A stretch of DNA of 46,833 bases from Defluviitaleaceae bacterium (GCA_009778135.1 WRKJ01000100.1:1-46833); one strand, 5' to 3'; numbered from the stretch's first letter, positions 27,027-35,944 are shown. Notes: a model not told the origin generated them from the sequence alone. Numbers and translations: made by a program.

Positions 27027-27739
27027 AACGCATCATCTTCCAATAAATAACCAACACCTCTGACTGTTTTAAACGAAATCCCATATGCCTTTAGTTTCTC
27101 TCGTAATTTGAACAAATGAACATCTACCACGCGGGTTCCGCCATAAAAAGTCATGCCCCATAATTGATCGAGTAACAGATCACGCGACACGACACGACCT
27201 TTATTTTGGATCATGAAAGTCAATAGTTCGTATTCTTTCAAGGTGAATTCCAACGGTTCTCCTTCTACTTTAACTTCAAACTTATCAAGATCAACGACCA
27301 TCGACTTATAAGTCAATTGTTGGCGATGAGGCGTGCTCACCACTTTAAGGTCCGTTTGCTGCTGCTTTGTGTTTCCTTTTCGGCGCATCACTGCTTTGAT
27401 TTTTGACGCAACCTCACGAACTGAAAAAGGTTTAACCATGTAGTCATCAGCACCTGTGTCTAAACCGAGCACACGGTCAAATTCTGTATCTCTTGCTGAT
27501 AGTAAAATAATATGGGTATCAATGTTCAAACTTCGTAATTCACGACACACAGTAAAGCCATCTTTTTTAGGTAACATCACATCTAAAATAATGACATCAT
27601 ACTGATCTGTTTTAGCCTTCTCAAAGCCGATTTGTCCATCTGAAGCAAGATCAACTTCAAACCCTGCTTGTTGAATCTCAAACGCTAATATTTTCTGAAT
27701 TGACACTTCGTCTTCTACTACTAAAATTTTCCCGTTCAT
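27023..27739 (-). CDS. OmpR/PhoB-family response regulator
   Basis: A 238-residue two-component regulator. The receiver domain has Asp10/Glu11, phosphorylation site Asp53 in VIILDVMLPKKDG, and the lysine in DDYMVKPFS. The C-terminal winged helix has LTFKEYELL-like LEFTLKEYELLTFMI, SRDLLLDQLWG and RVVDVHLFKLREKL. PhoP- or WalR-like in length and pattern; which one cannot be decided here. The stop overlaps the kinase start at 27026 by 4 bases. An AGAGGTGG site lies before the ATG. A weak promoter may lie in 27740-27804, downstream of the terminator of the signal peptidase gene. Confidence 0.93.
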   Translation of the reverse strand: MNGKILVVEDEVSIQKILAFEIQQAGFEVDLASDGQIGFEKAKTDQYDVIILDVMLPKKDGFTVCRELRSLNIDTHIILLSARDTEFDRVLGLDTGADDYMVKPFSVREVASKIKAVMRRKGNTKQQQTDLKVVSTPHRQQLTYKSMVVDLDKFEVKVEGEPLEFTLKEYELLTFMIQNKGRVVSRDLLLDQLWGMTFYGGTRVVDVHLFKLREKLKAYGISFKTVRGVGYLLEDDAL

Positions 27740-27804
27740 CTTCCACCTCTTGTCGTTAAAAGTTCATAGCTATAAGTTTACAGTATCTCTAAAAGGATGT
27801 CTAT

Positions 27805-27840
27805 AAAAAAGTGACATTTCCTTGGAGAAAACATCACTTT
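27805..27840 (-). terminator. terminator after the SipW-like gene
   Basis: Arms 27808-27821 and 27827-27840 pair over 14 positions (with a few G-T pairs) around a 5-base loop, and on the minus strand six T follow. It lies 32 bases after the stop of the gene at 27873 and separates it from the response regulator. Confidence 0.8.
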
Positions 27841-27872
27841 AACCTATTCTTAACAACTGCTTAACTCACTTT

Positions 27873-28952
27873 TTACGCTGACGTCGTTTTTAACAGTCGG
27901 TCAATCAGCATCTGTTTAGCCGTGTATAATAAAATCAAAACCCCTGTCGCAACTAAAATTTTCAGGGTTAGACTGGTTTCAAAAAATGACAAGAAGCGCC
28001 CTAGGGGATAATTGGTAAAGACAACGCGTCCGAGCATCTGTTCACTTGGCACAACATCTCCATCCCAGTAAAGATCGTTCCTATCTAAGACAAAGCCGAT
28101 GTGATTGCCTTGCTCATCTCGCTCTATTTGATAAATACGATGCGTCATAAATGCGCCTATTGCTTCATCTTTGTACGTCGCCATTTGATTAATTTCTAAT
28201 TCATTTGGATCCAAATTTCTAATAATGATCAACGTATTCGTTTGAAGTTCGGGCTCCCTATTTTCCGCACGCGTGCGTAACATTGAAAAGCCCATAATGT
28301 CTAACAATTCTTCGCCAGATGTATGTTCAATCCCCGATAACAAAACACTCCCCAATATCGCTGCAAATGCTAAATAAAACAAACCGTTAATCACGATCCT
28401 AAACGCTGCACTTTTCTTTTTATCCTGAGTCGTCCTTTTCTGCTTCGGTTGATCGACTGGTTTCACTTTAGGCAGCGCAGGCACGACGCTTGGTTCTGGC
28501 GTTTTTACGTCTTCTTTCAACGCATCAACGGGTGTGCTAACAACAGCTACAGGTGGTTCTACTGAAACGTCTGATGGTTCTTTTATTTCGGTTTCTTTCG
28601 ATTCTTCTAACACAACGTCATCTGCTGGTTGTACGACTGTGGCACCGGTTGGTACTTCCGGTTTATCTGTAAAGTTTCGTATCTCCTGTCGTTGACTGGT
28701 CAGTTCTTTCTTCCGATTACTTTCAGCTAACGAATTTTCGAGCTTTTCTAACAGTTCTAAATTCAACGCTCTTTTTTGAGTCGATAGTTCTTTGTTTCGC
28801 GCATTCTTTTCTGATAATTGTTTAATTCTGTCAACCAAATCTGAATCTGGCGTTTTGAGCTGATGCTCAGATTTTTGCGCTTGCTTAGGTTGAGATGATG
28901 GCGGAATTTTATCTACTTCTTCAACTTCAATCCCTAATTCCGATTCCTTCAT
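27873..28952 (-). CDS. SipW-like type I signal peptidase with long cytoplasmic N-terminus
   Basis: 359 residues. Residues 1-180 are hydrophilic, coiled-coil-prone (about 40-95), then Pro/Val/Glu-rich and basic. A membrane helix (about 185-207) is followed by a signal-peptidase-like domain: catalytic serine candidate Ser223 in MGFSML, NLDPNELEINQMATYKD matching the GDI-type strand, FMTHRIYQI with His271 in the place of the usual Lys (as in the SipW/ER type), and Asp290/Asp293 in VLDRND before GRVVFTNYPLGRF. A second membrane helix (about 331-346) ends the protein. The family normally has only about 20-40 residues before the first helix, so the 180-residue extension is odd. Own promoter at 28998-29026. 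Protease activity is inferred. Confidence 0.75.
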   Translation of the reverse strand: MKESELGIEVEEVDKIPPSSQPKQAQKSEHQLKTPDSDLVDRIKQLSEKNARNKELSTQKRALNLELLEKLENSLAESNRKKELTSQRQEIRNFTDKPEVPTGATVVQPADDVVLEESKETEIKEPSDVSVEPPVAVVSTPVDALKEDVKTPEPSVVPALPKVKPVDQPKQKRTTQDKKKSAAFRIVINGLFYLAFAAILGSVLLSGIEHTSGEELLDIMGFSMLRTRAENREPELQTNTLIIIRNLDPNELEINQMATYKDEAIGAFMTHRIYQIERDEQGNHIGFVLDRNDLYWDGDVVPSEQMLGRVVFTNYPLGRFLSFFETSLTLKILVATGVLILLYTAKQMLIDRLLKTTSA

Positions 28953-28997
28953 TGTAAAGCCTCCTTAAAAACGAGATTAAAAACCTACGATTAGACT

Positions 28998-29026
28998 ATT
29001 TTACACTTTTTTTCTGTTTCTGTAAA
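28998..29026 (-). promoter_or_regulatory. promoter of the SipW-like gene
   Basis: On the minus strand TTTACA (29021-29026), 17 bases, TAAAAT (28998-29003). The start point would be about 40 bases before the ATG, which has a strong AGGAGG site. Confidence 0.6.
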
Positions 29027-29283
29027 CTCTTTTTGCGCCATAATTGTTCATATAACTGAAAAATAAGCAGAATATTACAAAACATCTTTTTCAGATGCTG
29101 AATTTTTCTTCATTTTCGACAAATAAATAAGCAAATAAAGCAAATTGACCATGAACGTCGTTTCATTTCGAGGGTTTCAGAAAAAAAGATTCACTTAAAT
29201 AATTTCTCCACTTTCTCATTTTTTAAACATGATCGGCACATTTACACTTTTTTCTTTCAATTAAAATTTCTGCTCAAAACCAG
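29027..29283. other. 257-base AT-rich gap before the lysine promoter
   Basis: Between two outward-facing promoters. It is full of A and T runs. No open frame, hairpin with T-run, tRNA or repeat was seen; it may hold upstream promoter elements only. Confidence 0.5.
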
Positions 29284-29312
29284 TAGACAAAATGCGTATT
29301 TAATGGTATGAT
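29284..29312 (+). promoter_or_regulatory. promoter of the lysine operon
   Basis: TAGACA (29284-29289), 17 bases, TATGAT (29307-29312). The start point would be near 29319, just before the riboswitch. Confidence 0.7.
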
Positions 29313-29332
29313 TATTCCGACTAAACATTTAA

Positions 29333-29500
29333 ATATTTAGAGGTAGCAATGCAAATGAGTAACATGTAGGAGGCGGCATCCCATGATCACATGTGAAAGG
29401 TAATCATTGCCGAACAAGTCGTGAAGGCATTCATGAGTTGTGGTATAATGGGAAATACGCATTATACTCCCGCTTCGTCAAGGAGCGGTGGCGCTAGTTT
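29333..29500 (+). ncRNA. lysine riboswitch (L box)
   Basis: Binds lysine and controls the lysine operon. Conserved core pieces appear in order: AGAGGTAGC at 29339, AGTAAC and GGAGGC, GTGAAAGG near 29393, GCCGAA near 29409, then GTATAATG (29443-29450) pairing with CATTATAC (29460-29467). The P3 hairpin TCGTGAA/TTCATGA and the P5 hairpin CCGCTTC/GGAGCGG can also be drawn. The element lies between the promoter and a terminator before lysA, exactly where L boxes occur. I did not model the P1 helix in detail. Confidence 0.93.
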
Positions 29501-29528
29501 AATAAAGACATCTGTCTTTTATCCAACC

Positions 29529-29553
29529 AAGCGTCCATTTAGAGGCGCTTTTT
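29529..29553 (+). terminator. riboswitch-controlled attenuator terminator
   Basis: AAGCGTC (29529-29535) pairs with GGCGCTT (29544-29550), including one G-T pair, followed by a T-run to 29553. The segment GGCGCT near 29490-29495, at the 3' side of the lysine aptamer, can pair with AGCGTC of this stem, giving an antiterminator when lysine is absent. That switch is inferred from complementarity. Confidence 0.75.
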
Positions 29554-29578
29554 ATTCGCCCACATACTGGAGGTTCTG

Positions 29579-30865
29579 ATGACCATGTCAATCTTAGAAA
29601 TCGGTGGTGTTAAAGCAACGGCACTTGCTGATCAATTTAAAACACCGCTGTATGTTTATGACCAGCAGCACATTGAGCAAACACTTGCCACTTTTGTTGA
29701 CCGTTTTAAATCAACACAATTCTCGACTCAAATCATCTATGCTTCAAAGGCTTTCCAAGCGATTTACTTACTGAATCTTGTTGCCGAATACGGTTTGGGA
29801 CTTGATGTTGTAACCGGTGGTGAATTGTTCGTCGCAACCCAATCTAACATGCCACGAAATCGCATTTATTTCCATGGAAATAATAAAAGTCTTGAAGAAT
29901 TAGACCTGGCTTTTAAATGGGGTGTCCAACACATCATTTGCGACAATGTGATGGAGCTTGAAGTCATCGGTCAACTCGCCCAAAAGTATCAGCAAGAAAT
30001 GAACATCATGCTCAGGCTAAATGTCGGTATCGAAGCCCATACCCACGAATATATTATAACGAGCCACATCGACTCAAAATTTGGCTTCGCGTGGGAAAGC
30101 GAAGAATGTCGAAAATGCCTCGATTTGCTTGCCAACAACCCTTACTTAAAGTTAGAAGGCATTCATTCACATATCGGTTCACAAATTTTTGACTTGACCG
30201 CTTGGTATGCTTCCATTGATAAATTGGTCACTTATTTAAAAGCATTTAATGAACCACTCGTCCTCAATATTGGCGGTGGCTTCGGCATTCAATACACAGC
30301 AGCTGATCAACCGTTGGACTTAGGTGAATCTTTGACTTCACTTATCAGCTATGTTGAAAAAGCGTTAGCCGAGCAACAGGTCACCATTTCGAAACTCATG
30401 ATCGAACCCGGTCGAAGTCTCGTCGGAAATGCAGGAAGCACTTTATATACAGTTGGCTATCAAAAGCAAACGCCAGAAAAGTTGTATTACTTTGTTGATG
30501 GTGGCATGAGTGATAACTTGCGTCCTTCTTTGTATCAAGCGAAGTATGCATGTGACATCGCCAATCGCATGGATGCACCGAAAACTGAAAAAGTCACCGT
30601 GGCTGGAAAATGTTGTGAATCAGGTGACATTCTCATTGAAGCATGTTTGTTACCTGTGGCAAGCCAAGGCGATTTATTGGTCACCTATGCAACAGGTGCT
30701 TATGGCTATTCCATGAGTAATCAATACAACAAAAATGTGACACCCGCTGTGGTTTTTGTCAAAGATGGCATCGCCCATGAAGTGATTCGTCGACAAACAT
30801 TTGAAGATTTGTTACATTATGAAGTCACTGAAAAAAAGAAACGAGGTTTTAAAAATGACGTTTAA
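29579..30865 (+). CDS. lysA: diaminopimelate decarboxylase
   Basis: PLP fold-III decarboxylase (428 aa) making L-lysine from meso-diaminopimelate, the last step. The PLP lysine is Lys57 in QIIYASKAFQ. Other signatures: GLDVVTGGEL, HSHIGSQIFD, NIGGGFGI, EPGRSLVG, and the substrate-site CCESGD. A GGAGG site is 5 bases before the ATG at 29579. First gene of the lysine-riboswitch operon; its last 11 bases overlap dapA. Confidence 0.96.
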   Translation: MTMSILEIGGVKATALADQFKTPLYVYDQQHIEQTLATFVDRFKSTQFSTQIIYASKAFQAIYLLNLVAEYGLGLDVVTGGELFVATQSNMPRNRIYFHGNNKSLEELDLAFKWGVQHIICDNVMELEVIGQLAQKYQQEMNIMLRLNVGIEAHTHEYIITSHIDSKFGFAWESEECRKCLDLLANNPYLKLEGIHSHIGSQIFDLTAWYASIDKLVTYLKAFNEPLVLNIGGGFGIQYTAADQPLDLGESLTSLISYVEKALAEQQVTISKLMIEPGRSLVGNAGSTLYTVGYQKQTPEKLYYFVDGGMSDNLRPSLYQAKYACDIANRMDAPKTEKVTVAGKCCESGDILIEACLLPVASQGDLLVTYATGAYGYSMSNQYNKNVTPAVVFVKDGIAHEVIRRQTFEDLLHYEVTEKKKRGFKNDV

Positions 30866-31763
30866 CTTGAAAGGTTCAATCCCTGCCTTGATCACGCCGT
30901 TTAAAGCTGATCGAACTGTTGATTACGACAGACTTTCACACTTGATTGAATTTCACATTGAACAAAGCAGTGCGGCCATTTTAATTTTAGGAACAACAGG
31001 GGAATCTTGTACCATGACTTTTGAAGAAGAAAAAGAAATGGTGGCATTCGTCGTCAACCATGCAGCAGGTCGGATTCCCATTATTGCAGGCAGTGGAAGC
31101 AATGCAACAGCAACAGCCGTCGAAGCCAGTTTAGCTTTTGAAGCTTTAGGTGTTGATGCCTTGTTGTTAATTACCCCGTATTATAACCGGACCAATGATT
31201 CAGGCCTGATTAAACATTTTGAAAGTGTCGCAAATGAAGTGAACATCCCCATCATTCTTTACACCGTACCTGCGCGTACTGGCTGTCATTTACCCGTTCA
31301 TGTCGTTGAACAATTGGCTCAGCATGACCGCATTGTCGGCATTAAAGATGCAACAGGTGACTTCTCTTATGCTGTTAAAGTGAGCCGTCTCGTCTCAGAT
31401 ACGTTCCACTTATACAGTGGTAATGATGACACCATTGTGCCGTTATTAAGTTTGGGTGCATCAGGTGTGATCAGTGTGTGGGCCAATTTCATGCCTGCAA
31501 CCGTCCAGAAATTGGTGATGACTTATTTAGCTGGAAACACCGATGAAAGTCTTCGCTTACAACACCATTACTTAGACTTGGTTCATGCCCTTTTCATTGA
31601 AACCAATCCCATTCCACTCAAATATGTGATGCAACAATTAGGTCTTGATTCCGGATTCATGCGATTGCCTTTAGATGAATTAAGTCCAGCGGGCAAGCAA
31701 CACATCAACCCTTTATTAACAACAGAAATTAAGCAACTTGTCAATCAAAAAGGAGGCTCATGA
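30855..31763 (+). CDS. dapA: 4-hydroxy-tetrahydrodipicolinate synthase
   Basis: Condenses pyruvate and aspartate semialdehyde. TIM barrel of 302 residues with the Schiff-base lysine Lys164 in GIKDATG, GTTGES (46-51) and the tyrosine in IILYTVPART (Tyr136). An open frame begins 18 codons earlier, but the ATG at 30855 has a GAGGT site upstream and starts at the family N-terminus (MTFNLKGSIPALITPF). It overlaps lysA by 11 bases, so coupled translation is likely. Confidence 0.95.
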   Translation: MTFNLKGSIPALITPFKADRTVDYDRLSHLIEFHIEQSSAAILILGTTGESCTMTFEEEKEMVAFVVNHAAGRIPIIAGSGSNATATAVEASLAFEALGVDALLLITPYYNRTNDSGLIKHFESVANEVNIPIILYTVPARTGCHLPVHVVEQLAQHDRIVGIKDATGDFSYAVKVSRLVSDTFHLYSGNDDTIVPLLSLGASGVISVWANFMPATVQKLVMTYLAGNTDESLRLQHHYLDLVHALFIETNPIPLKYVMQQLGLDSGFMRLPLDELSPAGKQHINPLLTTEIKQLVNQKGGS

Positions 31764-31767
31764 AACC

Positions 31768-32484
31768 ATGAATGTATTAGTCGTTGGAAATGGCCAAATG
31801 GGAACAGTGGTCTACAAAGAATTAATCGAACGAGGAGATTCAGTTACCATCGTCCCAGATTTAAAACGCGCGACCGAAGCAGCAACAGGACAGTTTGATG
31901 TGTTAATCGACTTCTCTCATCCAGAAGGCATTGAAAGTATTGTGACTTTTTCCAAAGCGAATCAAGTACCTGCTGTCATTGCTACAACGGGCTACACCGA
32001 TGCACAATTTGAATGGATTAACAGCCTGAGTCAGGAAGTGCCTGTTTTATACAGTGGTAACTATAGCCTCGGGATCATTTTAATGGAACGTCTGGTTCGA
32101 GAAGCTGCACATGTTTTAGGGTCGGATTTTGATATTGAAATTATTGAAAAGCACCATCATCACAAAATTGATGCGCCGTCTGGAACAGCAAAAATGCTCC
32201 TACATGCAGCTAATGAACAGCTAGATTACCAAGTGATCTACGGTCGTGAAGGCATTTGCAAACGAAACGAAAAAGAAATTGCCGTTCATACCATTCGTGG
32301 CGGCTCTATCGTAGGGGAACACGAAGTTTTATTTGCAGGTGCTGATGAAATTTTATCGATTAAGCACGAAGCTTTGTCCAAAGCCATTTTTGCTAAAGGC
32401 GCCATCAAAGGTGCCCAGTGGTTAAGTGATCAAGCAGTCGGCTTATATAACATGGAAGATGTTTTATTTGGCAAAAAAGATTAA
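31768..32484 (+). CDS. dapB: 4-hydroxy-tetrahydrodipicolinate reductase
   Basis: NAD(P)H-dependent reductase of 238 residues, slightly shorter than most. The Rossmann motif is VVGNGQMG (5-12), and the catalytic signature is EKHHHHKIDAPSGTA (His129-132, Lys133). The usable ATG is at 31768, with AGGAGG 11 bases upstream overlapping the dapA end; an upstream in-frame ATG would run back into dapA. Third gene of the lysine operon. Confidence 0.95.
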   Translation: MNVLVVGNGQMGTVVYKELIERGDSVTIVPDLKRATEAATGQFDVLIDFSHPEGIESIVTFSKANQVPAVIATTGYTDAQFEWINSLSQEVPVLYSGNYSLGIILMERLVREAAHVLGSDFDIEIIEKHHHHKIDAPSGTAKMLLHAANEQLDYQVIYGREGICKRNEKEIAVHTIRGGSIVGEHEVLFAGADEILSIKHEALSKAIFAKGAIKGAQWLSDQAVGLYNMEDVLFGKKD

Positions 32485-32505
32485 AATCAAAGGGAGTTGC
32501 TCATC

Positions 32506-33501
32506 GTGAATAAAAAGTTTTACGACGTTTGTTTAGTCGGTGCGACTGGTTTAGTCGGTCAAACCTTTTTGAAAGTTTTAGAAGAAGTTGATTTTCCTAT
32601 CCGACGGTTGAGATTACTTGCCTCCGCTAGAAGTGCCGGTAAAGTGATCATTTTTAAAGATAAAGACTATCATGTTGAAACGCTGACTGCTGATGCGTTT
32701 GATGGTTATCAGTTGGCGTTTTTCTCAGCAGGTGGCAGTATTTCAACAGAATATGCACCGATTGCCCGCGATAAAGGCTTAGTCGTCATTGATAATTCGA
32801 GTGCGTGGCGAGAACATCCCGAAATCGGTCTTGTCGTACCAGAAGTTAATTTTCCAGATGCCAAGCTAAATAAGCTGATCGCTAATCCAAATTGTTCAAC
32901 CATTCAATCCGTGCTACCGCTTTCTGCTCTTAAACCTTTCGGTTTAAAAAGCATCTCTTATTCAACTTACCAAGCTGTCAGTGGCAGTGGTGCCTCTGGA
33001 CAAGCTGATTTGGTGCGAACATTAGCAGGCGAAGCACCGATCTTTTATCCCCATGACATTAGCCAAACATGTATTCCCCAAATTGACGTCTTCTTAGAAA
33101 ATGATTACACGAAAGAAGAAATGAAAATGGTCAATGAAACACGTAAAATTTTGAATCTGCCTGACTTACCCGTTTCAGCAACTTGTGTCCGTGTCCCAGT
33201 CATGAATGGTCATGCAGTCAGCGTCCGTGTGGAATTAGAAAATGCTTTTGAAATATCAGACATTGTCGCTGCATTTGAAGCGCATGAAGGCATCGTCATT
33301 GCCAATGATGGTGCTAACCACCTCTACCCGACATCAGTCATGGCTGAAGGCGCTGCGACTGTGTTTGTCGGCCGTATTCGTCGTGATTTATCAGCACCTA
33401 ATGGCCTGCTTTTTTACTGTGTCGCCGATAACATTCGAAAAGGCGCAGCAACCAATGCTGTTCAAATTGCACTCAAAATGGCAAACGAAGATTTAATTTA
33501 A
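32506..33501 (+). CDS. asd: aspartate-semialdehyde dehydrogenase
   Basis: Makes aspartate semialdehyde from aspartyl phosphate, feeding DapA. 331 residues: N-terminal VGATGLVGQTFLKVL NADP motif, catalytic Cys130 in ANPNCSTIQ, SGSGASGQ segment and C-terminal dimerisation region. The GTG at 32506 is preferred to a TTG at 32497 because GGGAG is 9 bases before it. It is 21 bp after dapB. Confidence 0.95.
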   Translation: MNKKFYDVCLVGATGLVGQTFLKVLEEVDFPIRRLRLLASARSAGKVIIFKDKDYHVETLTADAFDGYQLAFFSAGGSISTEYAPIARDKGLVVIDNSSAWREHPEIGLVVPEVNFPDAKLNKLIANPNCSTIQSVLPLSALKPFGLKSISYSTYQAVSGSGASGQADLVRTLAGEAPIFYPHDISQTCIPQIDVFLENDYTKEEMKMVNETRKILNLPDLPVSATCVRVPVMNGHAVSVRVELENAFEISDIVAAFEAHEGIVIANDGANHLYPTSVMAEGAATVFVGRIRRDLSAPNGLLFYCVADNIRKGAATNAVQIALKMANEDLI

Positions 33502-33519
33502 GGGCCGATGGCCCCTTTT
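33502..33519 (+). terminator. small intra-operon hairpin after asd
   Basis: GGGCC (33502-33506), 3-base loop, GGCCC (33510-33514), then CTTTT. A weak attenuator or processing hairpin between asd and lysC. Too short to be sure it terminates. Confidence 0.35.
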
Positions 33520-33545
33520 CAATAGAAGGAGTTGAAGATACAAAC

Positions 33546-34865
33546 ATGTTGGTATGTAAATTCGGTGGGTCATCTTTGTCATCGGAAGACCAGTTTAAAA
33601 AAGTTAAAAAAATCGTAGAAAGTAATGGGGATCGTCGCATCATTGTCGTATCAGCACTTGGCAAAAGAGAAGCCACTGATAACAAATTAACTGACCTTTT
33701 ATATGTCATTCACACGCATGCCAAACATGGAATCAGCTATGAGTCACTTTGGCAAGAAGTCGCCACCCGCTTTATGACGGTCAAAACAGAGCTTAGGTTA
33801 ACCTTCGATATTGAAGCAGCCCTTTCTCGCATTAAAGCTGACTTAGATCAACACTTATTATCCGTTGATGACTTGGTCAGCCGTGGCGAATATTTAACGG
33901 CACATTTGATGAGTGATTATTTGGGGTTTAACTGTGTCGATGCCAAAGATGTCATTATTTTTAATGCCAGTGGTGACGTTGATTTTAAAACAACACAGGC
34001 TAAGTTAAAAGCTAAAGTCGGCACCGCACAAGTTGTCATTCCTGGCTTTTACGGTGCTTATCCCAATGGTAAAATTAAATTGTTTGGTCGGGGTGGGAGT
34101 GACATTTCAGGCGCCATTGTTGCAGCCAGTTTGAAAGCAACCAAGTATGAAAATTTCACAGATGTCTCCGGCGTTTTGGTCGCTGATCCACGCATTATTA
34201 CCGATCCGCCTGCCATTTCAGGACTCACTTACGAAGAGTTAAGTGAACTGACTTATATGGGTGCCAATGTGTTGCATGAAGAAAGTGCGCATCCCGTTCG
34301 CGACGCTGGCATCCCGATTCACATTAAAAATACCAACGACCCTGATGCACCGGGCACCCTTATTTGCAATGGCACAGAATCCGCTGCAACTGAGTCTAAA
34401 GTGGTCGGCATTTCAGGAAAAAAAGACTTTTTATCCTTTACCCTTTACAAAGATCACATGTCAACAGAGCTTGGCTTTTTAGAAAAAGCATTAGAAATTT
34501 TTAGTCGTTATCATGTTAATGTTGAACATGTCCCAACTGGCATTGATCATGTCGGCGTCGTGGTGGAAAAAGCATCAGTGGCACACTGTCTTGAAGATTT
34601 GGTTGACGTTTTAAAACGCGAACTCATTGCGGATGAGATTGAAATTAAAGATGGCATTGCCCTCATGACCATTGTGGGTCGACAAATCATTGATGACGCC
34701 ACGTTTTTAAGTCGTGTCTTTGCTGCTTTAGGAACTGCTAGGATCAACATTTCATTTATTGCACAAAGTCCAAAGTTGTTAAATATGATCATTGGTGTCA
34801 AAAACGAAGATTATATCACAGCAACACAGGCGTTATATAAGGAGTTGATTAGATGCGTTTATTAA
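33546..34865 (+). CDS. lysC: aspartate kinase, monofunctional
   Basis: First enzyme of the aspartate pathway (439 aa). Kinase motif VCKFGGSSLSS at the start, GRGGSDISGA and DVSGVLVADPR in the catalytic domain, and two ACT regulatory domains after about residue 300 (FTLYKDHM, VTGIDHVGVVVE-like, ALMTIVGRQI). Feedback by lysine is usual for this class. An AAGGAG lies 14 bases before the ATG, a longer distance than usual. It ends 13 bases into the next gene. Confidence 0.95.
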   Translation: MLVCKFGGSSLSSEDQFKKVKKIVESNGDRRIIVVSALGKREATDNKLTDLLYVIHTHAKHGISYESLWQEVATRFMTVKTELRLTFDIEAALSRIKADLDQHLLSVDDLVSRGEYLTAHLMSDYLGFNCVDAKDVIIFNASGDVDFKTTQAKLKAKVGTAQVVIPGFYGAYPNGKIKLFGRGGSDISGAIVAASLKATKYENFTDVSGVLVADPRIITDPPAISGLTYEELSELTYMGANVLHEESAHPVRDAGIPIHIKNTNDPDAPGTLICNGTESAATESKVVGISGKKDFLSFTLYKDHMSTELGFLEKALEIFSRYHVNVEHVPTGIDHVGVVVEKASVAHCLEDLVDVLKRELIADEIEIKDGIALMTIVGRQIIDDATFLSRVFAALGTARINISFIAQSPKLLNMIIGVKNEDYITATQALYKELIRCVY

Positions 34866-35944
34866 CGACCTTTAGAATGGATTTACATCAAATTCCTGAA
34901 TTGGGATTTGAAGAATTTAAAACACAAGCTTATCTCTTAAATGTCATCAAAGATTTTGATTGTACGATTCATCAAGTGCAAACCGGTTTGATTTTGCATT
35001 TTGATCATCAAAAAGAACGCACCATTGCGTTTCGTGCTGATATGGATGCCTTACCGATTCAAGAAGCAACGGGTTTGCCTTTTGCATCCACACATGAAGG
35101 TCGCATGCATGCTTGCGGCCATGACGGTCACATGTCGATTTTATTGGGCCTCGCCCATTGGTTAAATGACCATTACACGACCCTTAATCAAAATGTCGTG
35201 TTAATTTTCCAACCTTCTGAAGAAAAAGAAGCGGGTGCCAATGTCATTGTTGATTCGGGTATTTTGCAACACCTACAAGTAGAAGCCATCTTCGGCTTAC
35301 ATCTTTGGCCCGGCAAAGAAAAAAGTTCAATTTGGACACGTGCCAATGAATTGATGGCAACGGCTAGTGAAATAGACCTTCACATCACAGGTCGTGCCGC
35401 TCATGTTGCCGATAGCGAATTAGGGATTGATGCCTGTCATGTGGCAAGCAAACTTCTCGTCGACGCTTACGAGATGGAAGCCGCATTACCAAAAGACGTG
35501 TTTCGTTTATTGAAATTTGGTGAAATGCATGCTGGCACTGTTCGAAATGTCATTTCAGATGATGCGAAACTATATGGCACCCTTCGCTCTTACGACCCCA
35601 TTATTCATCAACAGTTGAAACAAGGCTTGCTGCAAATCGCAGCTGATCATGATGCGACCTTTGGCACAACAACATCGATGCGCTTTCTAGATGGCTACGA
35701 TGCAGTCATCAATGACCCTCACTTAGTCAACCTTGTGAAAACGTCGATCCCAACCATTCGGGAACTAAAAAAGCCTGTTTTACAAGCGGAAGACTTTGGC
35801 GTCTATCGGAAAGTTTGCCCCATCTTGTTTTTCTTCTTAGGTATCGGTGACACCGCACCGCTTCACAATGAAAAATTCGACTTTGACATGGACGTCCTTG
35901 AAGATGGGTTAGCCTTGTTTATCGACATCCTAAAAGCTTATTAA
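34853..35944 (+). CDS. M20-family amidohydrolase, probable N-acetyldiaminopimelate deacetylase
   Basis: Metallopeptidase-like amidohydrolase of 363 residues (M20D; YkuR/hippurate hydrolase group). Metal-site residues are in FRADMDALPI, HACGHDGH (Cys88, His90), PSEEKEAGAN (Glu123/124), FGLHLWPG (His150). In lysine operons this family is N-acetyl-L,L-DAP deacetylase, acting after an acetyltransferase (DapH) and aminotransferase. Neither of those is in the window, so the acetylase route is inferred. An AAGGAG lies 8 bases before the ATG; 13-base overlap with lysC. Last gene of the operon. Confidence 0.88.
   Translation: MRLLTTFRMDLHQIPELGFEEFKTQAYLLNVIKDFDCTIHQVQTGLILHFDHQKERTIAFRADMDALPIQEATGLPFASTHEGRMHACGHDGHMSILLGLAHWLNDHYTTLNQNVVLIFQPSEEKEAGANVIVDSGILQHLQVEAIFGLHLWPGKEKSSIWTRANELMATASEIDLHITGRAAHVADSELGIDACHVASKLLVDAYEMEAALPKDVFRLLKFGEMHAGTVRNVISDDAKLYGTLRSYDPIIHQQLKQGLLQIAADHDATFGTTTSMRFLDGYDAVINDPHLVNLVKTSIPTIRELKKPVLQAEDFGVYRKVCPILFFFLGIGDTAPLHNEKFDFDMDVLEDGLALFIDILKAY

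Noticed and set aside
29443-29448. TATAAT inside the riboswitch as a promoter
   Set aside because: It lies in a perfect 8-bp stem of the aptamer and no good -35 is 17 bases upstream.
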